From Candidatus Thioglobus sp. MED-G25 (GTDB lineage Bacteria > Pseudomonadota > Gammaproteobacteria > Arenicellales > UBA868), in contig NTKC01000010.1 in assembly GCA_002456995.1 (NCBI GenBank), forward strand, positions 1 to 55,900: 55,900 bases of DNA, given 5' to 3'. A program made the position numbers and the translations under genes. The notes under the pieces were generated by a model, which was not told where the DNA came from, did not search any database, and saw only the letters and a list, made by a program, of their open reading frames with translations. Below are positions 48,196 to 55,900 of this stretch, piece after piece (position 1 is the stretch's first letter; each line of letters opens with the position of its first letter).

Positions 48196-49677
48196 TTAGC
48201 CGATTTTTAGACCAGCCAGTGCCAGCTCTGCTGCATCCGCATTGCTGGGCGCAACCACAACACCCGCCCGCTCCAATACACTGACCTGTTTTGCCCGGAC
48301 CTGCGGATCTTCGTCTGTACCCGTTACAGATGCAATAACGACCGAACCGGAACGACCGTGGCGATCTAACAGACCAGCAAGATGGCCAGCTGGATCGGGA
48401 TGGGCACCAAAACCTATGACCACATCCAACAACACCGCGCCTACATCAGGGTCTGACAGCGCCGCACAAATAGGCTCATCACGTACAGCCGGGTCAATCA
48501 TCGGGTGTGGCCGCCCACGGGTAAACCGGTCGTCGCCCAAATCAATCATGATGTGGTTTGCGCGCTCTGACGTAAACAAGCCTGCCCCGGGTACTGGCAC
48601 ATTCGATAAAACAGGCTGTCTGTGCGAAAGAAAGACGACCTGTGCCTCTGCAGCGAGCGTACCGCCGCTATAAAGCCCTCTAACGTAGCTGCCTGCCGCC
48701 GGTGCTTGCTGGACAACCGGCAGCGCTTCCAGTCCTTTGCTGTTTTTTACTGCAGCTGCCGCTGCATCTTTTAAAGTAGTCGTCAGCTTCGCATTGTCGG
48801 GTAACGCCAGGTCATCACTACCAACCAAACAGACGGTGTAGCTTTTTGAACTGCTGCGAATGAAATCAGTGATCTGGTCTACAACACTAGGGGCCGGTGG
48901 CTTGGCAATGAGCACGATGTGGTGGGTTGCAACATCTCTTTCGAGCCAGTCAAGCACGGTCAAAGTGCTGATAGCGCCAACCGCTTCGGTCAGATCTCGG
49001 CCACCAACACCTATTGCGTGCGAGATACCTTCACCGGCGCGGGCAATCAGGCAGGACACCTCCTGTATCCCTGTGCCTGAAGCGCCCACGATGGCAATAT
49101 CGCCGCGCGGCACAACATTGGCAAATGCCAGCGGCACCCCGTCGATAATCGCCGTTCCGCAGTCAGGACCCATCACAATAAGTCCCAGATCGCGAGCTTC
49201 TCGTTTGAGCGAGATTTCTTCGGCCAGAGACACATTGTCACTGAAGATCATGACATTGAGACCGGCCCTGAGCGCTTTACGTGCTTCTGCCCCGGCGAAG
49301 TCACCGGGCACCGAAATCAAAGCGAGATTCGCGTCCGGCAGCTGTCGGCAGGCCGAGCGCAACGTCAGCGGACGAAGTTCTTGCGAAGTGTTGTTCTGTT
49401 GCGCGGGGCGTTCCATCAGTTCGGCTGCCCGCTGCAGTGTCGAATCGGCAATGGCCTGATCCTGTGCGCGCACCGCGACCAGCAGGTCACCGGGGCCGGC
49501 CATAGTGTCCTCGTCCAGAAGTCCTGCGTCAGAAAGAATATCCCAATTTGCTGGAGTCGCCATCATCAGGGCCGCATCCTCTACACCCTGAATCGCTGTC
49601 AATTCACGTGATATCTGCATTAGCACAACTGAGTCGAGAAAAACCCCGGCGCGGACTATGTTGACCGTGACACTCAT
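48196..49677 (-). CDS. fdrA: FdrA-type subunit (AllF) of oxamate carbamoyltransferase, lacking its C-terminal module
   Basis: A 493-residue protein related to succinyl-CoA synthetase. It has GPDCGTAIIDGVPLAFANV, GASGTGIQEVSCLIARAGE, GLYSGGTLAAEAQ and DLGDDRFTRGRPHPMIDP, all near-identical to FdrA patterns. E. coli FdrA is about 555 residues long and ends with a roughly 60-residue INxGL...VVH..W.P.AGG module; this protein stops before it. That module is encoded by a separate gene at 50945-51163. The start overlaps the AllG stop by 4 nt (ATGA). Confidence 0.85.
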   Translation of the reverse strand: MSVTVNIVRAGVFLDSVVLMQISRELTAIQGVEDAALMMATPANWDILSDAGLLDEDTMAGPGDLLVAVRAQDQAIADSTLQRAAELMERPAQQNNTSQELRPLTLRSACRQLPDANLALISVPGDFAGAEARKALRAGLNVMIFSDNVSLAEEISLKREARDLGLIVMGPDCGTAIIDGVPLAFANVVPRGDIAIVGASGTGIQEVSCLIARAGEGISHAIGVGGRDLTEAVGAISTLTVLDWLERDVATHHIVLIAKPPAPSVVDQITDFIRSSSKSYTVCLVGSDDLALPDNAKLTTTLKDAAAAAVKNSKGLEALPVVQQAPAAGSYVRGLYSGGTLAAEAQVVFLSHRQPVLSNVPVPGAGLFTSERANHIMIDLGDDRFTRGRPHPMIDPAVRDEPICAALSDPDVGAVLLDVVIGFGAHPDPAGHLAGLLDRHGRSGSVVIASVTGTDEDPQVRAKQVSVLERAGVVVAPSNADAAELALAGLKIG

Positions 49678-50945
49678 GAAATCCCTAGCCTTTCTCCAAG
49701 CGCTCGAAGCGCTTTTTCAAAGCACGCCATCGGTGCTTTGACCACACCGGCACCGACCTGCCCGATCCCGGGTTCTCGATGAGCGATACCGGTATTGATC
49801 GTTGGTACGATCCCGGTCTCAACCACCAGTCGGATATCAATACCTGTGGGTACGCCTTGATAATTCTCACTCACGATCGTCCACTCGGGATGTTCGCCCA
49901 GCGTGATCTCCCGCATTCTGGCGGTAATGCCGGCCGCCTCGGCAACAGATCCTGCGCCCACAAATCCGGCAACCGCGGGCGCTGCTGCCATTGCAAAACC
50001 ACCCAGTCCGATCGTCTCGACAATAGTTGAGTCCCCCATATCCGGGTTGGCATCAGCTGCGCTGAATCCTGGGAAGTAAAGTCCTGCCGGCATCTCAACC
50101 GGCGCCGTAAACCATTCGTCGCCCAGTCCACTGATACGAATTCCGAAATCAGTGCCATTTCGCGTCATTGCAGTGACCACAGTAGACTGTTCAATATTAC
50201 GAACCGGGTCCATGATGGACTTACCCATGGCCATGGCGATGTTGAGGAAAAATTGATCGTTGCTGCCCATGAATGCCAGCATTTCAGACAGATCACTGTG
50301 GTCTGCCACTGCCGACGCCAGAGCAGGTGCCAGTTCGCGCAGGAGCAAGCTTGAACAGGCTACATTGCGCTGGTGCATTTCGTCTCCCATCGTCAGCCCG
50401 CGGGCAACCAGCGGCCTCAGTGGAATACCGCCGCAGCACTGCAGCGCGCTGCCCAGGGCCGGTCCCAGCGAATCGCGAATCCAGGCCAGTCTGTCCCGTA
50501 CCGACTCGTCATTACCACCGAACCGCATCACTTTGCCCAAGCCCTCGTTGACAGTGCAATAGGCTCGGTTGCCCGCTGCGCGATTCTCGACCACCAGCAA
50601 GGGTTGGCTGCAGGTTGTCAGTCCAGTCATCGGGCCTACTGCAGAAAAGTGATGGTTTGGATGAAAGTCGAAGCACCCTTTTGACGCCTGAACGCCGGCT
50701 TCGTCAAGATCTCGAGCCCAGCCTTCGAATACCGCCACCCCTGCGACAGCACCCCGCATGGGACCGCACATCCTGTCCCACTCGATGGGTGGGCCAGCGT
50801 GCAAAATCGTGTGCTCTTTCAATTCCGGGATGAGATCCTTGGCCGGCACCACATCGATCAGTACCGGGTCACCCTGTAACAGAATCTCCAGCGCTTTTGA
50901 GTTGGCCCGCCGAATCGCAGGGGCGAGCGCCGCAGTGTCCACCAT
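49674..50945 (-). CDS. allG: DUF1116 protein, AllG-type subunit of oxamate carbamoyltransferase
   Basis: A 423-residue DUF1116 (YlbE) protein. Conserved blocks include LHAGPPIEWDRMCGPMRGA, GPMTGLTT, VENRAAGNRAYCTVNEGLGKV and SGLGDEWFTAPV, and the C-terminal end INTGIAHREPGIGQVGAGVV. Its size equals E. coli YlbE. ATG 50945 overlaps the stop of the upstream small gene by 1 nt (TAATG), and its own stop overlaps fdrA by 4 nt. Works with AllF and AllH on oxalurate. Confidence 0.88.
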   Translation of the reverse strand: MVDTAALAPAIRRANSKALEILLQGDPVLIDVVPAKDLIPELKEHTILHAGPPIEWDRMCGPMRGAVAGVAVFEGWARDLDEAGVQASKGCFDFHPNHHFSAVGPMTGLTTCSQPLLVVENRAAGNRAYCTVNEGLGKVMRFGGNDESVRDRLAWIRDSLGPALGSALQCCGGIPLRPLVARGLTMGDEMHQRNVACSSLLLRELAPALASAVADHSDLSEMLAFMGSNDQFFLNIAMAMGKSIMDPVRNIEQSTVVTAMTRNGTDFGIRISGLGDEWFTAPVEMPAGLYFPGFSAADANPDMGDSTIVETIGLGGFAMAAAPAVAGFVGAGSVAEAAGITARMREITLGEHPEWTIVSENYQGVPTGIDIRLVVETGIVPTINTGIAHREPGIGQVGAGVVKAPMACFEKALRALGERLGIS

Positions 50946-51163
50946 TAATCTGCCAGCATTGAGAGCAAGCGTGCCAGGTCTTCGTCCCCACCCGCCGGGG
51001 GGCGCCAATCAACGTGAACAACGTCGACATCCTGAGCATCCAAGTCGATTGCAAAAACAGCAAGCCCTACGTTGATGACCCGGGGGCGTGACTGCAGCAG
51101 TTCAGCACATACCCGACCGATGGCCGGTGAGTCGTTCTCGTCAGACACCACTGTAGACCTCAT
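50945..51163 (-). CDS. stand-alone FdrA C-terminal module
   Basis: A 72-residue protein whose second half, INVGLAVFAIDL followed by VVHVDWRPPAGG and LARLLSML, matches the C-terminal end of full-length FdrA (INIGL..FA..., VVHYQWSPVAGG, LARLLERL). In E. coli that sequence is part of FdrA; here it is a free-standing protein encoded before allG. ATG 51163 lies inside the end of the aminotransferase gene (23-nt overlap); GTGs at 51151 or 51148 are alternatives. Overlaps on both sides indicate it is translated with its neighbours and is a genuine small subunit. Confidence 0.72.
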   Translation of the reverse strand: MRSTVVSDENDSPAIGRVCAELLQSRPRVINVGLAVFAIDLDAQDVDVVHVDWRPPAGGDEDLARLLSMLAD

Positions 51164-52397
51164 AAGCCGCATCGACAGCCGCCCCGGGAGTGGCCACATA
51201 GCCATTTCGCCGCAGTACAGTTTCCAACGCACTTAAACACCGCAGAACATTCGTTTTACGACAGCCGTAACCCATCGTGCCAATTCGCCAGATCTTGCCA
51301 TGCAATGGACCAAATGATGTCCCTATCTCGATGCCAAAATCGTCCAGTAGCGCGGCACGAGCAGCGTCGCCATTCTCGATCGACTCGGGTATGTAGACAC
51401 CGGTCACATTGGCCATTCGATGCTCGGCATCACCAAACAGGTCAAGCCCCATCGCAACCAACCCCGCTCGCAGCGCCTGCGAAGTCAGTCTATGGCGCTC
51501 GAAACCGGCTTCCAACCCTTCCCCGAGGACTACTCGAGCACATTCCCGCGCAGCGTACAGCATAGAAGTCGACTCGGTGTGATGATTCAGACGCAAAGGA
51601 CTCCAGTAATCCATCAGCATGGCAAGGTCGAGGTAGTTGGATTGAATGATCGCACCTTCAGCGTCGACGCTTTCCGCGACTCGAATACCGGCCTCGACAT
51701 GCTTGCGGGCGTTGATCCGATCCACAGCGTGTTCACTCAAAGTAACGGGTGATGTGCCAGGTGGTCCCGACATGCATTTCTGCAGTCCCGACGACACCGC
51801 ATCCAGGCACCAGGCGTCAGTTTCCACCGGGCTACCGCCGAGTGTCGCGGTGGTGTCGGCATAAACCAGAATGCCGGCCTCACGACAGAAGCGTCCGACA
51901 TCTCCCAGCGGTTGCAGCATCGTCGTTGACGTATCACCATGGACCATCGCAACCAACTTGGGTTGATGCGCGCGAATCGCGTCAGTGATCTGCTCGGGGT
52001 CGAATACCGTACCCCACTCAGTTTCTATGTTAACCAGATCACCACCGGCCCGCCGTACGATCTCGGTCAGCAGGTGTCCAAAACGGCCAAATATCGGTAC
52101 CAGCACTTTGTCCCCGGGCGAGATCAGCGAAGTAAGACAAGCCTCGATCCCTGAGCGGGCTGTCCCGTTAACCAGCAGGGTCCACTGATTTTCAGTACGA
52201 AACACCCGTCGGTACAGCGCCATCACCTGATTCATATAGGTGGTGAACTGTGGATCAAATTGCCCAAGCATAGCTCTGGACATTGCTTGTAGAACCCGTG
52301 GATAGACATCGACGGGACCGGGTCCCATCAGCAGTCTTGGTTCTGGATCAAGTTCTTCAAACAGGGTGCTCGACCCCGGATGTGCGCTGTCACTCAT
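51141..52397 (-). CDS. (S)-ureidoglycine-glyoxylate aminotransferase-type enzyme
   Basis: A 418-residue class V PLP aminotransferase. The PLP Lys is Lys207 in SGLQKCMSGPPGTSP, and GPGPVDVYPRVLQAMSRAMLGQFDP is the usual substrate-entrance start. It resembles PucG (ureidoglycine-glyoxylate aminotransferase) and alanine-glyoxylate aminotransferase, which are close relatives. The setting with OHCU decarboxylase and AllFGH fits ureidoglycine plus glyoxylate giving oxalurate plus glycine. Oxalurate is the substrate of the next genes. Alanine- or serine-glyoxylate exchange is the alternative. Confidence 0.82.
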   Translation of the reverse strand: MSDSAHPGSSTLFEELDPEPRLLMGPGPVDVYPRVLQAMSRAMLGQFDPQFTTYMNQVMALYRRVFRTENQWTLLVNGTARSGIEACLTSLISPGDKVLVPIFGRFGHLLTEIVRRAGGDLVNIETEWGTVFDPEQITDAIRAHQPKLVAMVHGDTSTTMLQPLGDVGRFCREAGILVYADTTATLGGSPVETDAWCLDAVSSGLQKCMSGPPGTSPVTLSEHAVDRINARKHVEAGIRVAESVDAEGAIIQSNYLDLAMLMDYWSPLRLNHHTESTSMLYAARECARVVLGEGLEAGFERHRLTSQALRAGLVAMGLDLFGDAEHRMANVTGVYIPESIENGDAARAALLDDFGIEIGTSFGPLHGKIWRIGTMGYGCRKTNVLRCLSALETVLRRNGYVATPGAAVDAAYEVYSGV

Positions 52398-52423
52398 GAT
52401 TGTTTTCCAGATCTTTTAGGTTA

Positions 52424-53398
52424 TCAGTCGTCAGCAACGACGTGGGTGCCGGCATCTCCCATCAATGCGGGCAGTGCTTGCTCGAGGTGCGCAATGATCG
52501 CACGTCTGCCGCCCCGCTCAATAAATCGTATTGCGGCTTCGACCTTGGGTCCCATGCTGCCCGGGGCAAAGTGCCCATCCTCCTGGTGCTGCCTCATCTG
52601 TGAGACCGAACATTGGGCAATCTCCTTTTCATTCGGCCCGCCGAAATCCAGCGCCACCCGCGGCACCCCGGTCAGGATCAACATGTGTTCGATACCCAGT
52701 ACATTGGCCATGTGCTGTGAAGTCAGATCTTTATCGATCACCGCTTCTATCCCCCGGCGTATGCCGTGGGCATCTCTAACAACAGGTATACCGCCGCCAC
52801 CGCCAGCAATCACAATCGTACCCCGACTGGCCAGTCCATCGATCAGCGAGATGTCGCAGATGTGTTTGGGTTCAGGTGAGTGCACGACCTGGCGCCATCC
52901 ACGGCCGGCATCTTCGTGCATAACCCAACCGAGCTCAGTTTCAAGTTCCTTCGCCTCCTGCTCGGAGAAAAAATATCCTACGGGCTTGCTTGGGTGTCCG
53001 AATGCAGGATCTGCCGGATCAACCTCAACCTGTGTGACCAAGCCGATAGCGTGTCTTGGGTTACCCGCACCACGCAGCGCATTCTCGAAAGCCTGCATCA
53101 ACAGGTAAGCAGTTACCCCCTGTGTATTGGCAACACAGATATCAATCGACATGGGGGTAACCCGATGTCTTGCCAGAACCTGACGCATCATTGTTTTACC
53201 GACGCCTGGACCATTACCGTGCGTAACGATTAGTTCACGTTCCAGTTCTAGAATGGGCAACAGCGTCTGGGCTGCACTGGCGGCTGTATCCATTTGCTCT
53301 TCAGGCGTGCCTTTAATGCCCTGAGGATGAATCGCGTTCCCCCCCACTGCGATCAACAACCGAGGAGGAAGTTCCCGTGAGCGGGTAAGTGAAGTCAT
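52424..53398 (-). CDS. carbamate kinase
   Basis: A 324-residue amino-acid-kinase-fold enzyme that makes ATP from carbamoyl phosphate. Visible are the phosphate loop IAVGGNAI at the start, THGNGPGVG, the central IAGGGGGIPV, the catalytic Lys in VIDKDLTSQHMANVLG and the ADP region FAPGSMGPKVEAA. Placed after oxamate carbamoyltransferase genes it conserves the energy of oxalurate cleavage, as AllK/YbcF does in E. coli allantoin fermentation. Confidence 0.95.
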   Translation of the reverse strand: MTSLTRSRELPPRLLIAVGGNAIHPQGIKGTPEEQMDTAASAAQTLLPILELERELIVTHGNGPGVGKTMMRQVLARHRVTPMSIDICVANTQGVTAYLLMQAFENALRGAGNPRHAIGLVTQVEVDPADPAFGHPSKPVGYFFSEQEAKELETELGWVMHEDAGRGWRQVVHSPEPKHICDISLIDGLASRGTIVIAGGGGGIPVVRDAHGIRRGIEAVIDKDLTSQHMANVLGIEHMLILTGVPRVALDFGGPNEKEIAQCSVSQMRQHQEDGHFAPGSMGPKVEAAIRFIERGGRRAIIAHLEQALPALMGDAGTHVVADD

Positions 53399-53404
53399 TG
53401 CGAT

Positions 53405-54406
53405 TTAACCGTCTGCATCGGTGCGCGTAAAAGTAGCCGCTACATCTTTTTCAGCCGACAATGCCAATGAAAGCAGTAGTGCAGATTTGTGCGGGTTTAG
53501 GTGGCGCGAAGCGACGATGTGGTGCCCCTCTGTCAGGGTCATGGTTTCAGGCAACACCACAACGTCAGCGACACGGGACGATACAACAATGGTTATGCCG
53601 TCGTCCGCCAGCCGGTTAATCTCCGGCACCAGACCGTCAGGAATCTCTCCGCATCCAAAACCAGCTATCACCAGACCGCTGCGTTCTGTCCAGTCACGGG
53701 ACAACAGGTCCGCGTGCGAATTGCCAGCGGCAACATAATGGATATCTACAGCCGGCAACGCCACGTCGTTGGACAGCGCACCACCAAATGCTCCAGCCAG
53801 CGCTGCTTTAGTCGAGTCAGAAAAAAATAAGGTGCGGCCGGAATAGACCCGCCCCAGCGGCCTGGCGGGCGATGAAGTGAATGCATTTGTGGCGATGGAA
53901 TGGCGCTTGACAACATGCAGTGCGGGCAGGATCTCACCGTTCATCACCACCATGACACCCCGGCCACTGGCATTTGCCGACGCACACACCTGCACCGCAT
54001 GAAAAAGATTGGCAGGCCCATCCGGGCTCAGTGCTGTTGCGGGGCGCATGCTGCCGGTCAACACGATTGGTTTATCGATGCTGAGCGTAAGATGCAGAAA
54101 CAGTGCTGCTTCCTCAAGTGTATCGGTACCATGAGTAACCACCACACCGGCCACGTCTTTTCTGCTGGCTTCCTCGCTGATCGTCCTGGCGAGCAACTGC
54201 CACTGGGCAGGGCCCATATCCTTGGAATTCAAAGAAAACAGGTTCTGCCCACTGATCTGCGCGACGTTCGCCAGATCGGGAATGACCTCCAGCAGATCAG
54301 CGACCGACAATTGACCGGCAGTGTATGCGAGGTTCGTAGCCGAATCGGCGCGGCCAGCGATGGTTCCGCCGGTACCGACGATGACGACCTTAGGTTCTGA
54401 CGGCAT
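53405..54406 (-). CDS. asparaginase-family amidohydrolase
   Basis: A 333-residue L-asparaginase family protein. Catalytic residues are all visible: Thr12 in VGTGGTIAG, the Thr-Asp pair in VVTHGTDTLEE and the Lys in DKPIVLTGSMRPA. There is no signal peptide, so it acts in the cytoplasm. ATG 54406 is chosen over TTG 54421. Its role inside a ureide cluster is not explained by the known pathway. It might supply aspartate to the neighbouring carbamoyltransferase-like protein or hydrolyse another small amide, for example oxamate. Confidence 0.9.
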   Translation of the reverse strand: MPSEPKVVIVGTGGTIAGRADSATNLAYTAGQLSVADLLEVIPDLANVAQISGQNLFSLNSKDMGPAQWQLLARTISEEASRKDVAGVVVTHGTDTLEEAALFLHLTLSIDKPIVLTGSMRPATALSPDGPANLFHAVQVCASANASGRGVMVVMNGEILPALHVVKRHSIATNAFTSSPARPLGRVYSGRTLFFSDSTKAALAGAFGGALSNDVALPAVDIHYVAAGNSHADLLSRDWTERSGLVIAGFGCGEIPDGLVPEINRLADDGITIVVSSRVADVVVLPETMTLTEGHHIVASRHLNPHKSALLLSLALSAEKDVAATFTRTDADG

Positions 54407-54431
54407 TTGCTCAACGCCCAAAGATTTAGGG

Positions 54432-55463
54432 TCAGTTTAATCCGACGATATTGGCGATCAATGACATACGCAATGGCACTGAGAAACCGATCTGCTTGAA
54501 ATACAGTTCGTGTGCCGTCTGGTCGATTCCAAAGTCGAACTCTCCTTCATTACGTGGCAACGAGTGCATAACACCCACCGTCTTTCCACTTTGCTCGCGG
54601 ATTTTTTCTAGCCCGTCAACGGTGAAATAGTATTCCTCCATCTTTTTCATAAAGTCATCCCGCCCTGGATCACCTTTCTTGACTGAACAACCTGGCAGAT
54701 ACAACAGATCTATACCTTCGTCGGCAATCAGATCCTCCTGTTGCCGAATCGTCAGGTCATTGTGTTCCACATACGTCGCATCCATCCCGTCGAGTTTTTC
54801 ACGGATGACATCCGGTGTACGTAGGCCGGTCGTACCGGAATACACAATCCTGGCACCCATCCGAGCCAGGCCCAGGGCAAAGGACTGCCCGGAACGAGCG
54901 CGCGACAGGTCAGGCGTGGCGATCATCACACTCATGGTCGAAAAATCACCGCCCAACACCCGCCACGCGGTGTACATGTCGAGGAGGCCCTGTGTGGGAT
55001 GCGTCACATTGCCGTAACCCCCACTGATAATCGGTATTGTGTCACCCGCCAGAAGTTCTATATCTGCCAGCACCCTTTCATCATCGGGGTGTCTGAGTAC
55101 AAGCACATCGGCATATTGCGAGATCACCCGGATCGAATCGTACAGGGACTCATTTTTTGCTGCAGACGAACTGACCAGCGGGTTTGACTCCGTCAGAACG
55201 TTGCCGCCAAGGCGGTACATGGCCGTCTCATGACTGAACCGAGTTCGGGTACTGGGCTGAAAAAACAAAGTACACAAGATCCTGTGTCGAAGCAGTTCCA
55301 GACCGCTACGCCAGTAAGGCTCGAACATTTCCGCGGTTAGAAAAACGTTGTCGAGTTCATCTGAAGACAGGTCGTCGATAAAAGTCAGGTGGCGACCTTT
55401 GATCGAGGTTTTTTCTACCTGTGCATAGATGTCTCGTGGGCCAAAGTCCGGCGTCAATACCAT
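54432..55463 (-). CDS. diverged aspartate-carbamoyltransferase-like protein
   Basis: A 343-residue carbamoyltransferase. The carbamoyl-phosphate half is intact: STRTR in QPSTRTRF, the Lys of the 80s loop in SSAAKNESL, Arg-His in VLRHPDD, and HPTQ in NVTHPTQGLLD. In the half that binds the second substrate the usual aspartate motif RVQKE is replaced by GCSVKKGD and HPLPR by HSLPR. The substrate is therefore probably not aspartate. ATG 55463 has GAGGAA 8 nt upstream. Located in a catabolic cluster with carbamate kinase, it may run towards carbamoyl phosphate. An ordinary PyrB role is less likely. Confidence 0.78.
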   Translation of the reverse strand: MVLTPDFGPRDIYAQVEKTSIKGRHLTFIDDLSSDELDNVFLTAEMFEPYWRSGLELLRHRILCTLFFQPSTRTRFSHETAMYRLGGNVLTESNPLVSSSAAKNESLYDSIRVISQYADVLVLRHPDDERVLADIELLAGDTIPIISGGYGNVTHPTQGLLDMYTAWRVLGGDFSTMSVMIATPDLSRARSGQSFALGLARMGARIVYSGTTGLRTPDVIREKLDGMDATYVEHNDLTIRQQEDLIADEGIDLLYLPGCSVKKGDPGRDDFMKKMEEYYFTVDGLEKIREQSGKTVGVMHSLPRNEGEFDFGIDQTAHELYFKQIGFSVPLRMSLIANIVGLN

Positions 55464-55471
55464 AGTTGTGC

Positions 55472-55477
55472 TTCCTC
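55472..55477 (-). promoter_or_regulatory. ribosome binding site of the carbamoyltransferase-like gene
   Basis: GAGGAA on the minus strand, 8 nt before ATG 55463. It decides for this start over the in-frame TTG at 55487, which would leave the site inside the gene. Confidence 0.55.
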
Positions 55478-55694
55478 GCTGATTCAAAGTTACTGTGCAG
55501 ATCGCGGTGTTAACTGCCGTTAAACCCTGGGCCAGGATCGATTGCTATCGCAGAACCCCGAGCAGGTTGAAACATAAGCTGTGTTCAGAAATACTCTGAA
55601 AATACAGCTGCAGCACCATACATTTTAAGCGAACTCCCCCAGCAGTCACCACTTGACCTATTAGACAGCCCAGAGCTGTGCTCAGCATCTACTG

Positions 55695-55900
55695 TCAGTT
55701 GTAGCATTCGATCTCCTGCAGCCTGAGCCAGGCTATACGATGCACCTGTCTGAGCGCTTCGGCAAATTCATCGTCCCGGCCACTGTCGATTCGTTTGCGG
55801 AAATTCTCCAGCACCTGCTGTCTATTACGACCGCGTACCGCAAGAATAAAAGGAAAACCAAATTGTTGGGTATAGGACTGATTGAGGGACTGAAACTCCG
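55695..55900 (-). CDS. uraD: OHCU decarboxylase (UraD), C-terminal part, cut by window edge
   Basis: Minus-strand frame open from the window edge to TGA 55695. The 68 residues include YTQQFGFPFILAVRGRNRQQ, the conserved FGFPF.I.V.G block of 2-oxo-4-hydroxy-4-carboxy-5-ureidoimidazoline decarboxylase, then a helical end rich in Arg and Leu. UraD makes (S)-allantoin from the urate oxidation product. It shows that the ureide cluster is fed by purines and that allantoinase and urate oxidase genes are likely beyond the right edge. The rest of the protein is outside the window. Confidence 0.85.
   Translation of the reverse strand, partial: EFQSLNQSYTQQFGFPFILAVRGRNRQQVLENFRKRIDSGRDDEFAEALRQVHRIAWLRLQEIECYN

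Overview
The window looks like a chromosomal segment of a free-living, probably marine, gammaproteobacterium. The evidence is gene order: the blocks lolB-ispE-tRNA-Gln-prs-rplY-pth-ychF, hemA-prfA-prmC, petABC-sspAB-hslVU and prlC/gor are classic for that class. The accessory genes (D-glutamate catabolism, ureide catabolism, haloacid dehalogenation) suit a heterotroph feeding on dissolved organic nitrogen. No rRNA, CRISPR array or intact insertion sequence was seen. Genus cannot be named from the sequence alone.

Layout. 1-2760: a small catabolic group with a truncated alpha/beta hydrolase, a fluoroacetate-dehalogenase-like enzyme and an acetoacetate-decarboxylase-fold protein, followed by a facing cupin gene. 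2999-4096: a decayed integration hotspot at an elongator tRNA-Met gene. A 40-bp perfect direct repeat (3175-3214 and 4011-4050) covers the tRNA 3' half and brackets an insert of about 0.8 kb with one zinc-ribbon/membrane ORF and one tiny ORF. The C-terminal stub of a tyrosine integrase ends inside the outer repeat copy. 4143-11073: ychF, pth, rplY, prs, tRNA-Gln, ispE, lolB and a TPR lipoprotein, all on the minus strand. 11084-14985: hemA, prfA, prmC and msrA on the plus strand. 15004-20075: DUF1820, PBP4 (dacB), citrate synthase, ycgL, a small membrane protein and xni. 20188-25958: the petABC (cytochrome bc1), sspAB and hslVU run. 26199-30616: prlC, gor, djlA. 30672-34850: a SAF-domain oxidoreductase, leuB, and a facing leuA-type synthase. 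35156-40618: a fused CydDC-like ABC exporter and a class III cyclase/TPR protein. 40646-42714: the DgcA-DgcN D-glutamate pair. 43058-44551: glpK, followed by a broken GMC oxidoreductase.

45155-55900 is a long minus-strand cluster for ureide (purine nitrogen) catabolism and is the most interesting part. It starts (at the right window edge) with the C-terminus of OHCU decarboxylase (UraD). It continues with a diverged aspartate-carbamoyltransferase-like enzyme, an asparaginase, carbamate kinase, a ureidoglycine-glyoxylate aminotransferase, a 72-aa stand-alone copy of what is normally the FdrA C-terminal module, and the AllG, FdrA/AllF and AllH-type proteins. It ends with a creatinase/ectoine-hydrolase-like M24 protein and a methyltransferase. 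The expected flow is urate, OHCU, allantoin, ureidoglycine, oxalurate, then oxamate plus carbamoyl phosphate, and finally ATP, CO2 and ammonia. The genes are packed with 1- to 23-nt overlaps, so they are probably one operon. The second carbamoyltransferase, the asparaginase and the M24 protein have no fixed role in the known pathway and are candidates for new steps.
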